From: Parabacteroides timonensis
GTDB lineage: Bacteria; Bacteroidota; Bacteroidia; Bacteroidales; Tannerellaceae
Length of the DNA: 64,000 bases
Assembly: GCF_900128505.1 (NCBI RefSeq)
Contig: NZ_LT669941.1
Span: 1,548,048 to 1,612,047 of the forward strand
Reading direction: 5' to 3'
The notes below the pieces were generated by a model. It made no database searches and was not told the origin of the DNA. It saw only the letters and a list, made by a program, of their open reading frames with translations. Positions within the stretch are counted from its first letter, which is position 1, and each line of letters opens with the position of its first letter. Shown in pieces: positions 9,180 to 17,776 of this stretch. Position numbers and translations under genes: made by a program.

Positions 9180-9449
9180 CATCGACACAAAAAACAACTT
9201 CTTTAGAGGAGGTATTTTATCATTTCAGGTCACAAATAAGAGAGGATTGAAGTCTTTTTAAAGGTCTTTCCGGGAAAAAACAAACAGCAATGAAAACGTT
9301 TTTTTTCCAATGGATATTAAAGAGATGGCAACCCCACCCCGTTTTATATATCGCCAAAGGAAAATACCCATCGGATTAGTTAAAAACAGGCTATTTGGTA
9401 AATTTATGTTAAATAAATATGTTTATTTTATCAAAAGAATAAGAACCCC

Positions 9450-9480
9450 TTGTTTTTCATTCTCATTCTTTCTATGTTTG
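9450..9480 (+). promoter_or_regulatory. Promoter inside the inverton, pointing away from the fimbrial operon
   Basis: TTG (9450-9452), a 20-bp spacer and TATGTTTG (9473-9480) fit the Bacteroidetes -33/-7 consensus (TTTG / TAnnTTTG). As assembled it reads rightward, antisense into the recombinase gene. No TAnnTTTG match was seen on the minus strand of the segment. Inversion would place the -7 box at 9255-9262 on the minus strand, about 140 bp upstream of the DUF3575 start. Confidence 0.7.
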
Positions 9481-9555
9481 TAGAGTCTTTTATCACATTT
9501 TTCTATTTAGACATGATCTAAAAGTCTGTGAATGAGACGAAAAAAGGATATTTTA

Positions 9556-9574
9556 CCTTATTACATAAATAAGG
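9556..9574 (-). repeat. Right inverted repeat of the inverton
   Basis: Plus strand reads CCTTATTACATAAATAAGG, the exact reverse complement of the left repeat. It ends 8 bp before the stop codon of the recombinase gene. Confidence 0.92.
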
Positions 9575-9581
9575 TAATCTC

Positions 9582-10496
9582 TCACGCTCGGAGTATATTC
9601 TCTATTCCTTTGGTTACTAAGCTATTAGCCTCTCCTACCTTATCAGCATCAAAAGCAGTAAGATAAATACTCGTCATTTTTTCAGAAGAATGTCCGAGAG
9701 CTTGGCTAATAATAGCAATCGGTATCCCGCGGTGATAAGCTTCAGAAGCCCATGCATGACGGAATACATAAGTAGTTAACGGATCCACCAATCCCAGTTC
9801 GATACGAATCTGATCCAAGTAACGATTTTCGGTCGCAAGACAGTACTTATACTGTTCGTGCGAGGCACCTTCCGGCAAAATAGGAAAAAGATACGGTGTA
9901 TCGGGACGGCTGTAACGGTCGACCAGCAACTGCATACCTGGAGAAACTTCCATCTGGATTAGCACATTCGTTTTCTGACGGCGGTAAGACAGCACTTTAC
10001 CACCTTCTATCAGATTATCCTGCGTCAGATGTACGATATCCACAAAAGGCATACCGCAAGCCATAAAAGAAAACAACGCCACATCGGCAGCCTGCTGTTT
10101 CTCCGGCTCATCCTTCAAATCCAACGAAGCGATATTTTTGATCACGTCGACCGGCACAGCCCGCTTTTGCGTATCCTCCCGTTTTAAACAGATACCCGCA
10201 AAGGGCGACTCGCTCGGTCGCCCTTTCCACCCCAAGCAGGCGCGGTTATACATCGCACGAAAATTGCTGAGATAACTGTTTACACTATTCACTCGCAGCC
10301 CTTTCTTACGTAACCAGTCCTGAAAATTATGTACCATAGTAGGGGTAACCGCTTTCAGCGAGAGTTTCCGACCGCCATTGAAGCTTTTGAAATGGTTTCG
10401 CACAGCCCGGTACAAGTCGGCCGTACTCTCGTTGCCCAGAGAACGTTTTTCCTGCTCCTGTCGCTTCATTTCTTCATAAAACACTTTGTTTTTCAT
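9582..10496 (-). CDS. Tyrosine site-specific recombinase, probable local DNA invertase
   Basis: 304 aa. The N-terminal SAM-like DNA-binding domain (about 1-110, with NSVNSYLSNFRAMYNRA) is followed by the catalytic domain. Visible catalytic elements are the beta-strand Lys (RRQKT), VFRHAWAS (second Arg with His), LGHSS, and the Tyr nucleophile in MTSIYLT. The first catalytic Arg, which in Bacteroidetes enzymes lies in an x-R-G-M-[SP]-F-[VI]-D motif, is Cys here (MACGMPFVDIV, codon TGC). The gene is complete and ends 8 bp from the right inverted repeat, so it probably acts on that pair. No tRNA or attachment-site duplication suggests a mobile element. Known homologues next to Bacteroides outer-surface operons invert the adjacent promoter. 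Confidence 0.88.
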   Translation of the reverse strand: MKNKVFYEEMKRQEQEKRSLGNESTADLYRAVRNHFKSFNGGRKLSLKAVTPTMVHNFQDWLRKKGLRVNSVNSYLSNFRAMYNRACLGWKGRPSESPFAGICLKREDTQKRAVPVDVIKNIASLDLKDEPEKQQAADVALFSFMACGMPFVDIVHLTQDNLIEGGKVLSYRRQKTNVLIQMEVSPGMQLLVDRYSRPDTPYLFPILPEGASHEQYKYCLATENRYLDQIRIELGLVDPLTTYVFRHAWASEAYHRGIPIAIISQALGHSSEKMTSIYLTAFDADKVGEANSLVTKGIENILRA

Positions 10497-10521
10497 ACTA
10501 TTTCAATTTTTAAAGAAAAAA

Positions 10522-10529
10522 CAAAGATA
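10522..10529 (-). promoter_or_regulatory. -7 box of the recombinase promoter
   Basis: Minus strand reads TATCTTTG, a full match to TAnnTTTG, 26 bp upstream of the recombinase start codon. It lies outside the inverton, so recombinase expression should not depend on the switch state, apart from antisense transcription when the switch is as assembled. Confidence 0.6.
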
Positions 10530-11160
10530 TAACAATTGCTGGGGATAAAAGTTATTCACCTCAGATTACAAAAAGACAATAAAAAGCCGCTTTTATCTTT
10601 CATAAAGTCCTAATTTTATAATTTTAGACAACAGCAAATCTCCTTCGATGAGGTATTTCAGATCTATATATGGTCTTTTTCCTACTCTATTTTATTCTTT
10701 CCCCAAATTCATCACAATCATTTTTTTAATCATCACAATAGTTTGAGTAAACCATTGCAATAACTCCCGACACTTATCACAATAAAATCAGCAAATCATT
10801 GCAATCATTTTTTTAACACTCCGCCCAAAAAGGTTTGAACCACGAAAAACAGCCTCCCGAAACAACAAAATCATCTAATTAGCATGCTGGAAGCTCTGAC
10901 CGAACAGTCATTTTCCGACTGACAGATCGAAATCGATTACCTATCTTAACTATCGCACATCCGACAATCATTACAATGATCTCTTTACCCTCTTACCAAA
11001 TGTCACTATAAAATAATAAACAGGCTCAACACGCTATTTCTTAACTCCGGCTCAGACGGATATAACAAACCCCTAACCTCCACGCTCACGTACAGAGCCT
11101 AGAAATCAGGGGATTATTGACAAAATGACAATTTGATCGTAATTCGTGATTAATCAATAA
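10530..11160. other. Noncoding gap between recombinase and GH2 genes
   Basis: No coding sequence is supported. It is AT-rich at the left, with the phased repeats at 10711-10805 and a more isolated TTACAAT near 10971. The right part (about 10860-11160) is less AT-rich and featureless except for a short hairpin (GTGATTA/TAATCAC) over the GH2 stop codon. Confidence 0.5.
10711..10805. repeat. Five phased 8-bp repeats (iteron-like array)
   Basis: The motif AT[CT][AG]CAAT occurs at 10711, 10732, 10754, 10776 and 10798, that is at 21, 22, 22 and 22 bp, close to two helical turns. Copies are ATCACAAT, ATCACAAT, ATTGCAAT, ATCACAAT, ATTGCAAT. The first and last are both followed by CATTTTTTTAA. The array lies 215-310 bp upstream of the recombinase gene in a noncoding gap. 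It looks like a multi-site protein-binding array; what binds is unknown. Confidence 0.55.
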
Positions 11161-14100
11161 TCACTCCACATGCAGTCTTATCGTTCCTTCAATCCTATCT
11201 CCCGTTTTCAAGGGTTTCCTGAAAGGGGCATAATAACTGTCCAGGAACATTTCGTTACCGGCGGTTACAAAATCGGCAACAAGGAAACGGATACGGTCTT
11301 TTTCTAACCATGAACGCCAGTGTTGCTGTCCATCGGAAATAATAGTCACCTTATTTCCGTCCGGGGAGACAAGGCCGGCATACCATATATTCCTGCGGGT
11401 AGAACGGAAGTCGTTACTTCCCAGCTCATTATAATCCATACTCCACGACCAGGCCGGCTCTACTCTCGGATCGATATGCGACGGCAGTCCTGAATAAAAC
11501 AGGTCGGCCTCCCCTACCGGACGACTGATGTGGTCTTCCGGATATACACTCCACAGCCCATCACGTCGCCAGAAAGTCTTATTAAAAGAAATAGGAGCCT
11601 CAAAAACCAGTCCCCATTGCCGGGGATTAACGTCTGCCAATGCATTGAACGAATACGTTACGGCAATCTTTCCACTGGCATTTATATGCAGGGTATAGCT
11701 ACCTTCAAATTCTTTATAGCTGCCTTTTACGGAAACAACGACATCATCTGCTACTTTTTTCGCATCTGTCTCGACCACTTTCCATTCCGTACAAATATCG
11801 TTAAACAAAGGAGTATTGGCATTATGATTCGGATAACAACCACCACCATTCAATGGCAGAGCCATTAACCACGGACCACCGCTCAGTATTTCCTGTTTGC
11901 CGCGTTTCAAAGAAAGGATCTGTCCGGTTGTTCGGCTCACCTCGCAGGTAAAATTCTTACCGGTAATAGAATATTTACCGGCACTTTTCTTCAACTGAGT
12001 GGTTACCGGCAATAATTCAGGTAACTCGTTTTGCACCTGTTTACCCACCGGAATAATATATTCATCGACTACGAAACCACGCGGATCGGTAAACGAGAGA
12101 TAAAGTTCGTTTGCCTCGGCCGGATTCTCTATCGGAATTTGTATTCGCCCAAGTTGTCCGGGAGGAATCGAAGCAAAGGAGACACCTTGTTCCACCCCGT
12201 ACTTCCAGTTAATCTGCAACTCATTGAAATCGGTATAAGTATACCGGTTTTCCAAATCGACAATCAGTTCACCGGCCGGAGATAACTTTTCCGTATGTAC
12301 ACGAACCGGGCTGTATATCTTTTTCATATCATAATATTCCGGTTTGGGACGTCGCCAACCATCGATCGGTCCCCACGGGCCATAACCGACTGCATCCCCG
12401 TTCGGCATCTGGAAGATATCGTCGATTCCCGACCAGATGGAACCACCCAGCACACCGGCTGTCTTATACATCATGTCCCATGTCGGTGACAATGCCAGTG
12501 CCCAGTCGCTGCGCACACCGGGATCTGTCACCAATTCACTCCGGTTATATACATTCAAGTGGCAGTATTCACCATACACCATCGGGCGTTCGCTCTTAGC
12601 GGCAACCTTATACCCATTCGGTCCCGGATAATGGATATTGGCAATCGGAGCCGTACTTCCCTGATTATTAAAACCGCCGTATGCCTGATCGTGGAATGTG
12701 TGCGGACGGGTCGGATCGGCCTTTCTTACATACACCTCTACCTGGGCAAACTCCCGGTTCCAATAAGACTCGTTGGCCATCGACCAGAAAATAACAGACG
12801 GATGGTTACGGTAAAACTGGATTGTCTCCATATTGGCCTGTAATACATACGGATAATATTTACTATCCTGATAATCGAGTGTCTTCCAGTTCTCGTTCGC
12901 ATGGTGTCCGATCCAGCAAACCGGGGCCTCCACCTCTACAAACATGCCCAGTTCGTCGCAATACTCCAGGAGTTCTTCGCAAGGAGGATAATGTGAGGTA
13001 CGGATAAAGTTACAATTGGCATCGCGGTAGAGTTCCACATCTTTCCGTGTCAGTTCAGGAGTCAGTACACGCCCGGTCAGCGGATGAGCTTCATGACGGC
13101 AAACACCTCTTAATTTAACGGCCTTTCCGTTCACCAGTAGTTGATTACCTTTCACTTCCACTTCGCGGAAGCCAAAACGTTTTCCTATCTGTTCTGTTGT
13201 AATGCCATCGATACCCAACTCTATTTTCATCGAATATAAATAAGGATGTTCGTTATCCCATTTCCTAGGATTATTCACTTTCCCGGTCAACCATCCCGTC
13301 CAGGTTTCTCCCGGAGCCAGCACGGGTATCTCCTGATCCAAAACAATGGGTAGTCCGGTTATCGACAGACGTGCAGCTATGTTCTTCTCTGTTTCTTTTC
13401 CGGCATTGGTTACAGCCAGATAAACTTTCAGTTCTGCATCTTCATACCGGTCGTCCAGATCGGTCACAATACGCAAATCTGAAATATGTACATCCGGTAC
13501 GGCTAAAAGAGTCACCTTCCGGGTAATTCCACCTATCTGGTGAGCGGCATACTGCGTCAGGCTTCCCAGCATATCAGCCAGGGATTCGCTACGGACTTTC
13601 AGTGTCAAACTGTTTTCGCCCGGCTGCAAAGCCTGTGTAGCATCCAATTCAAACGCGGTCATACCTCCTATATGAGAGCCTATCTCTTTCCCATTCAACC
13701 AGACCATACATTCGCTGGATACACCATCGAAACGTAACTTCACTTGCTTACCATTCCAATCTGCGGGCAAGATAAATGTTTTCTGGTAACCGCCAAAGCC
13801 GGCTGAGTCTACTTTAAATCCTTGCATCGACCATTGTCCGGGTACCACGACCGGACTCCAGCTATCATCCGCTTTACGGGTATAAAAGTCTGCTTCCGGT
13901 GCCGGATTGAACAACCATGTTCCGTTTAACGAAAGTACCGGATCGTACACACCCGGTACACTGGATGGTATTGCCGCATAGACAGGCAAATGCTTTTCCG
14001 CATCTACCTCCGTATCTATCTGATAAGTACGGGTATTTATCAACGCCTGTTTTTGTTCGCCTTCGAACGGGAGCGGTTTCTTCGGGTTGGATGAATAGAG

Positions 14101-14577
14101 ATTCAACTCCGACACAATAGCATTCGGCCCTTTCAGTACTTCAAATATCAGTACCAACTGGCCATACGCAAACGCTTTCTTCGGCAGATCGATCTTATAC
14201 CGCTGTTCTTTTCCGGCTTCGAGAACAACAGGTGCCTGTACCTCGTTTCCATCAGCGACGATCCGTTGGTGACGTTCGCTATCAGCCAGATAAACGATTT
14301 CCAACTGATAATCGGCTTGTATATCCATCCGGTCGAAAGCATAGATGATAGTTCCACCGAAGTTGCATGTCTTTGCTTCGGGACTTCCGTTTATCCTGTC
14401 AGGCATCGTATAATTGTCACCTTTTACCAGAAACGGCTGCTTATCGTCCACACCGCAATCATTAGCTGCAACCAGGTGCAGTTTACTCGTTTGTGCACTC
14501 ATTGCCACAATTGAGAGTAACAATATCAAAGTGCTCAGGACAGGCTTTCTGTGCCTGGATCGTTCAAGGTTATTCAT
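11161..14577 (-). CDS. GH2 family glycoside hydrolase (beta-galactosidase/glucuronidase type)
   Basis: 1138 aa from MNNLERSRHR, which opens the signal peptide (KPVLSTLILLLSIVAMSAQ). A Met 10 codons upstream is less likely. Order: an N-terminal sandwich (about 40-175, malectin/CBM-like), GH2 jelly-roll (about 215-360, PVVVPGQWSMQGF, MVWLNGKEIG), Ig-like domain (about 362-470), and TIM barrel from about 475 with NFIRTSHYPPCEELLEYCDELG. The acid/base is Glu603 (SMANES) and the nucleophile Glu670 (VYGEYCH). A large C-terminal beta-sandwich region follows (KRGKQEILSGGPWL). It hydrolyses a beta-linked terminal sugar, probably in the periplasm; substrate is not decided by the sequence. No SusC/D is adjacent, so it is a stand-alone enzyme. 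Confidence 0.9.
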   Translation of the reverse strand: MNNLERSRHRKPVLSTLILLLSIVAMSAQTSKLHLVAANDCGVDDKQPFLVKGDNYTMPDRINGSPEAKTCNFGGTIIYAFDRMDIQADYQLEIVYLADSERHQRIVADGNEVQAPVVLEAGKEQRYKIDLPKKAFAYGQLVLIFEVLKGPNAIVSELNLYSSNPKKPLPFEGEQKQALINTRTYQIDTEVDAEKHLPVYAAIPSSVPGVYDPVLSLNGTWLFNPAPEADFYTRKADDSWSPVVVPGQWSMQGFKVDSAGFGGYQKTFILPADWNGKQVKLRFDGVSSECMVWLNGKEIGSHIGGMTAFELDATQALQPGENSLTLKVRSESLADMLGSLTQYAAHQIGGITRKVTLLAVPDVHISDLRIVTDLDDRYEDAELKVYLAVTNAGKETEKNIAARLSITGLPIVLDQEIPVLAPGETWTGWLTGKVNNPRKWDNEHPYLYSMKIELGIDGITTEQIGKRFGFREVEVKGNQLLVNGKAVKLRGVCRHEAHPLTGRVLTPELTRKDVELYRDANCNFIRTSHYPPCEELLEYCDELGMFVEVEAPVCWIGHHANENWKTLDYQDSKYYPYVLQANMETIQFYRNHPSVIFWSMANESYWNREFAQVEVYVRKADPTRPHTFHDQAYGGFNNQGSTAPIANIHYPGPNGYKVAAKSERPMVYGEYCHLNVYNRSELVTDPGVRSDWALALSPTWDMMYKTAGVLGGSIWSGIDDIFQMPNGDAVGYGPWGPIDGWRRPKPEYYDMKKIYSPVRVHTEKLSPAGELIVDLENRYTYTDFNELQINWKYGVEQGVSFASIPPGQLGRIQIPIENPAEANELYLSFTDPRGFVVDEYIIPVGKQVQNELPELLPVTTQLKKSAGKYSITGKNFTCEVSRTTGQILSLKRGKQEILSGGPWLMALPLNGGGCYPNHNANTPLFNDICTEWKVVETDAKKVADDVVVSVKGSYKEFEGSYTLHINASGKIAVTYSFNALADVNPRQWGLVFEAPISFNKTFWRRDGLWSVYPEDHISRPVGEADLFYSGLPSHIDPRVEPAWSWSMDYNELGSNDFRSTRRNIWYAGLVSPDGNKVTIISDGQQHWRSWLEKDRIRFLVADFVTAGNEMFLDSYYAPFRKPLKTGDRIEGTIRLHVE

Positions 14578-14899
14578 TCCGTTTTTATTTTGTTTATTCC
14601 AGTGCAATATTACAAAGTTCCGCCCAATCCGCTCTTACAGCAAGCCGATTGTTTAAAAGAGAAGAAGGAACAAATCCAAAAGAAACTTGGATAAAACGGA
14701 ACCGGGTTCGATAACAACAGTCCATATTCCATTAATTAATGCCCTTATTTCACAAAAAAGATATATTTATTAAATAATAATGGAGAACCATGGTGCATTA
14801 TCCAAATAGTTTCCGTTCCTTTGTGCCACGAACAACAAGAGGTTTGAAAGCATATTGACCATCTGTTGCCGTTATTATTAATTTTTTATTTTTATATTT
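14578..14899. promoter_or_regulatory. Divergent intergenic region between GH2 and RRM genes
   Basis: Noncoding. Weak -7-like boxes are GAACTTTG on the minus strand (14613-14620, for GH2) and TTCCTTTG on the plus strand (14816-14823, for the RRM gene), each one base off TAnnTTTG. The 25 bp before the RRM start are almost pure A/T. Confidence 0.35.
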
Positions 14900-15145
14900 A
14901 TGAACATGTATGTTGGAAACCTTAGCTATAACGTTAGGGAATCAGATTTAAAAGAAGTTATGGAAGAGTATGGAACAGTTGATTCTGTTAAATTAATCAT
15001 CGACCGTGACACAAGAAGATCAAAAGGTTTTGCTTTTGTTGAAATGCCGGACAATGCTGAAGCACAGAAAGCTATCAACGAATTGAACGGAGCAGAATAT
15101 GCAGGCCGTGCAATGGTAGTAAAAGAAGCACTTCCCAGAAACTAA
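14900..15145 (+). CDS. Small RRM-type RNA-binding protein
   Basis: 81 aa, a single RNA recognition motif over the whole length. RNP2 is MYVGNL (residues 3-8) and RNP1 is KGFAFVEM (42-49), with the aromatic residues Tyr4, Phe44 and Phe46 that stack on RNA bases. The motif IDRDTRRSKG before RNP1 is typical of bacterial RRM proteins. The basic tail is very short. Such proteins are widespread in Bacteroidetes, where they bind single-stranded RNA and have been linked to post-transcriptional control of carbohydrate use. It is one of two plus-strand genes here, monocistronic, with its own terminator at 15181-15207. The target RNAs are unknown. Confidence 0.93.
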   Translation: MNMYVGNLSYNVRESDLKEVMEEYGTVDSVKLIIDRDTRRSKGFAFVEMPDNAEAQKAINELNGAEYAGRAMVVKEALPRN

Positions 15146-15180
15146 TCGACTGACATTATTTTAATATATATCAGTATAAA

Positions 15181-15207
15181 GGATACTCATAATGAGTATC
15201 CTTTTTT
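15181..15207 (+). terminator. Rho-independent terminator of the RRM gene
   Basis: GGATACTCAT / ATGAGTATCC form a perfect 10-bp stem with a 1-base loop centre, followed by six T. It starts 36 bp after the RRM stop codon. Confidence 0.9.
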
Positions 15208-15258
15208 GTTTTATACCTTCACCCGATCGTTAGCCATTATATGTTGGGGATCGGTTTC

Positions 15259-17619
15259 TTATTCGGACTTTAAACTGTTTACCGGGTTTGCATTGGCTGC
15301 CCGCCAACTCTGGAATGTAACTGTACCAATAGTTATAACCAATACAATCGCCAGTGCAAGTAAATAAACCCACCAATATATCGGTGTTTTATAGGCAAAA
15401 CTTTCCAACCACTTCTTTATGCCATAGTAGCCAACCGGAACAGCCAGTGCGAAACAAATCATGACAATATAAATATACGAGCGGTTCAACATCTCCAATA
15501 TCTCCATATTCGTCGCACCGTGTACTTTACGGATCCCAATCTCTTTCCGGCGGTATTGGGTTTCGAATACAACCAATCCAAAGACACCTACAAGCGATAT
15601 AATAATGGCCAGTATACTAAATACCGTGATCAGGCTGCGCAGATTCTCTTCCTTATGATATAACTCGTTAAATATCTCATCATAAAATTCGATATCATAC
15701 GGATAAGACGGGTCTATATCAGCCATCGTATTACGGATATGGGAGACGGCACCGCGTATATCCGTTCCGGCTTTCAAGCGGATATAAGAAACAGTCATAG
15801 GATAAGGTATCTTTCCTGTCACAAAAGCGATATTATTTTCTCCGTTACGGAGCGAAGTAAACTTCACATCGCCGGTCAGGCCCACAATACGACCGGTTAC
15901 CCACGATGTTATCTGATCACCGGCTTCCATGTTCATTTCCATCTTAGCCGCATGGTTAAAAATATACACAAAATCTTCCGACAGTTTGTCTGCAGGCGAA
16001 AAATCGCGCCCTTCCTCGACCGGAATACCCATGACACGCAGGAAATTCTCTGATACAGGGATCATGAAGAACTGGAACTCTTTTTCCTTTACATAACCGC
16101 CATTGGTGCTGTAACCATCCTTAGAACCTACTTTTTCCATGGCAAAAGCCACATCTTCGATTCCCGAATATTCTTTCAAACGGTTCACATACGTCTCGTG
16201 CGACTTATTATATATCTCTCCGCTCAAACGGACAATAGCGATCTGATCTTTATCGAATCCCAAAGAATATCCACGCATATAATTGTTTTGAAGGCGGACA
16301 AAGCTGGCGCCGATGATCAACAGGATGGAAACGATAAACTGAACACTTATCAGAACCGTACGCAATTTGCGCCCGGAAGGTGAAAGTCCGAAACTTCCTT
16401 TCAATACCAATGCCGGCGGGAAAGAGGTTACATACCATGACGGATACAACCCGGCAATGATCCCGGTAAACAAAGCTACAACGCCGGTCAGTAATATAAC
16501 GGGCAGGTTGTTTATTATTGCCAGGTTTGCCTCCACGAAAGGCAAGGCTTCCGTACGTCCCAATATCCACACAACGAATAGGCTCAACAGCCAGGAGACC
16601 ATACTGATGATGGCAGCTTCCGCCAGCAGGGCACGACGCAATACGACATCCGGGCTACCCAATACTTTCTGGGTATTGATACTCTTGATACGCATCGGTG
16701 TCAGTGATGTACTGAAGTTCGTAAAGTTGATAGCAGCAACAATGATAATCAATAAAGCGATGAAGAACAGCAACATGGTCACCTCCTTATTCCCACTCCG
16801 GAAGATCGTTCCGTCCTGGCTCTCATTCATATAATAGATACTTGTCAACGGAGTCAGTTTGATACGTACATCCTCCCCCTTATCTACTTTGGAGAAGTCA
16901 AAGTTGGCATTGAAGTTATCCACTACGGTCTGTGCCGATTCAGGATTATCCAGTAACAGATAGCAAACATAATTACTAGCTCCGAAATTATCCCGTTGAT
17001 AGGTTTCACCGATAGCTGTATAGATCAGGTTACGCATCTGAGTATTACCTGGGAAATCCTTATAGACCGCTCCTATCGTAAATTCACGGTTATCTTTTGT
17101 CTGTACACTTTCTTCCGCATGAAGTGCTTTTCCCACAGCCGGCTGGTTACCGAACATCTTACGGGCTATGCTCTCAGGCAGGATCACTTTTTCCGGATCA
17201 TTCAGGCAATCACGGTCCCCTTCAATAATCGGGAAATCGAAAACTCTGGCTATATCCGGATGACAAGTTTGTACCAACTCCCGGTAACCGATCTTCTGTC
17301 CGTTCTCCACAACAGAAAAATAGACCGCAGGGTTATAGGGATAGATCAAACTACCCGCTTCGATATGGGGCGACGACTGGATAACCGACTCTACAAAAGC
17401 ACGGGGCAGGATCAATCCAAAAGTTCCTGTCTGGGTTAATTCAAGGCGATATACCCGATCGGCAGTCGGATGGCAACGATCAAAACTACGTTCATAGTTG
17501 ACCTGTATCAAAATAACGATGAAAGCAGCAAAAGCGACAGCCAACCCGGCTACATTCAGAAAAGTCGCCATCTTGAAACGCCGCAACACACTCAGAAAGT
17601 TTCTTAATATCGTTTTCAT
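15259..17619 (-). CDS. MacB/FtsX-type ABC transporter permease (type A)
   Basis: 786 aa. First membrane helix about 20-40, a MacB-like periplasmic domain to about 280 (RVYRLELTQ, then VFDFPIIEGD), three to four helices in the first FtsX domain (about 285-440, NFTNFSTSLTPMRIKSINTQKVLGS, then LYPSWYVTSFPPALVLKG), a second periplasmic domain, and the C-terminal FtsX domain (about 670-780) with RRKEIGIRKVHGAT and the end ANPVNSLKSE. These permeases move substrates out of the inner membrane or periplasm using a LolD/MacB-type ATPase. No ATPase is adjacent; the only one in the window is at 60074-60754. It is last in the left block but has its own sigma-54-type promoter and enhancer pair. Confidence 0.88.
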   Translation of the reverse strand: MKTILRNFLSVLRRFKMATFLNVAGLAVAFAAFIVILIQVNYERSFDRCHPTADRVYRLELTQTGTFGLILPRAFVESVIQSSPHIEAGSLIYPYNPAVYFSVVENGQKIGYRELVQTCHPDIARVFDFPIIEGDRDCLNDPEKVILPESIARKMFGNQPAVGKALHAEESVQTKDNREFTIGAVYKDFPGNTQMRNLIYTAIGETYQRDNFGASNYVCYLLLDNPESAQTVVDNFNANFDFSKVDKGEDVRIKLTPLTSIYYMNESQDGTIFRSGNKEVTMLLFFIALLIIIVAAINFTNFSTSLTPMRIKSINTQKVLGSPDVVLRRALLAEAAIISMVSWLLSLFVVWILGRTEALPFVEANLAIINNLPVILLTGVVALFTGIIAGLYPSWYVTSFPPALVLKGSFGLSPSGRKLRTVLISVQFIVSILLIIGASFVRLQNNYMRGYSLGFDKDQIAIVRLSGEIYNKSHETYVNRLKEYSGIEDVAFAMEKVGSKDGYSTNGGYVKEKEFQFFMIPVSENFLRVMGIPVEEGRDFSPADKLSEDFVYIFNHAAKMEMNMEAGDQITSWVTGRIVGLTGDVKFTSLRNGENNIAFVTGKIPYPMTVSYIRLKAGTDIRGAVSHIRNTMADIDPSYPYDIEFYDEIFNELYHKEENLRSLITVFSILAIIISLVGVFGLVVFETQYRRKEIGIRKVHGATNMEILEMLNRSYIYIVMICFALAVPVGYYGIKKWLESFAYKTPIYWWVYLLALAIVLVITIGTVTFQSWRAANANPVNSLKSE

Positions 17620-17643
17620 ATTATTTGTATTTTCCTTTTACCA

Positions 17644-17659
17644 TCCAAAATACATGCCA
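17644..17659 (-). promoter_or_regulatory. -24/-12 (sigma-54-type) promoter of the 15259-17619 permease
   Basis: Minus strand reads TGGCATGTATTTTGGA, close to TGGCACG-N4-TTGCA with the -24 GG and an altered -12 (TTGG). It ends 24 bp before the start codon, so the leader is very short. Three almost identical sites precede other permease/ATPase units. Confidence 0.75.
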
Positions 17660-17712
17660 AAAATACATTCAACTATATATCAAGCATTTACATAAATCAT
17701 ATAAAATAACAA

Positions 17713-17750
17713 TGTCTAATAATTAGACACTCATGTATAATTATTAGACA
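17713..17750. promoter_or_regulatory. Tandem enhancer palindromes
   Basis: TGTCTAATAATTAGACA (17713-17729) and TGTATAATTATTAGACA (17734-17750) start 21 bp apart and lie 54 bp upstream of the -24 box. The first is a perfect 8+1+8 palindrome. It is the same layout as at 25127, 57141 and 60881. Confidence 0.82.
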
Positions 17751-17776
17751 TTGATACCAAAATATATAGAAGCTTT

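Larger units (their letters stand above)
9161..9574. other. Predicted invertible promoter segment (inverton)
   Basis: A 414-bp segment bounded by two perfect 19-bp copies of CCTTATTTATGTAATAAGG in opposite orientation (9161-9179 and 9556-9574), with no further identity outside them. Each copy has 7-bp inverted arms around a 5-bp asymmetric core (TATGT), as expected of a tyrosine-recombinase crossover site. The segment is noncoding and AT-rich, lies between the recombinase gene (its stop is 8 bp from the right repeat) and the first gene of the fimbrial operon, and contains one good Bacteroidetes promoter on the plus strand. Known Bacteroides surface-structure loci use the same layout for phase variation. 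Confidence 0.85.

Noticed and set aside
9582..10496. Integrase as a sign of an integrated element or transposon
   Set aside because: No tRNA, attachment duplication, mobilisation or conjugation genes; the inverted repeats beside it and the downstream fimbrial operon fit a local invertase better.
10711..10805. Possible CRISPR array
   Set aside because: The repeated unit is only 8 bp and the spacing is 21-22 bp; there are no 25-40 bp repeats and no cas genes.
14793..14828. Sigma-54 promoter in the GH2-RRM gap (minus-strand TGGCAC and TTTGGA both present)
   Set aside because: The two elements are too far apart, and no TGTCTAAT-type palindrome pair is upstream.
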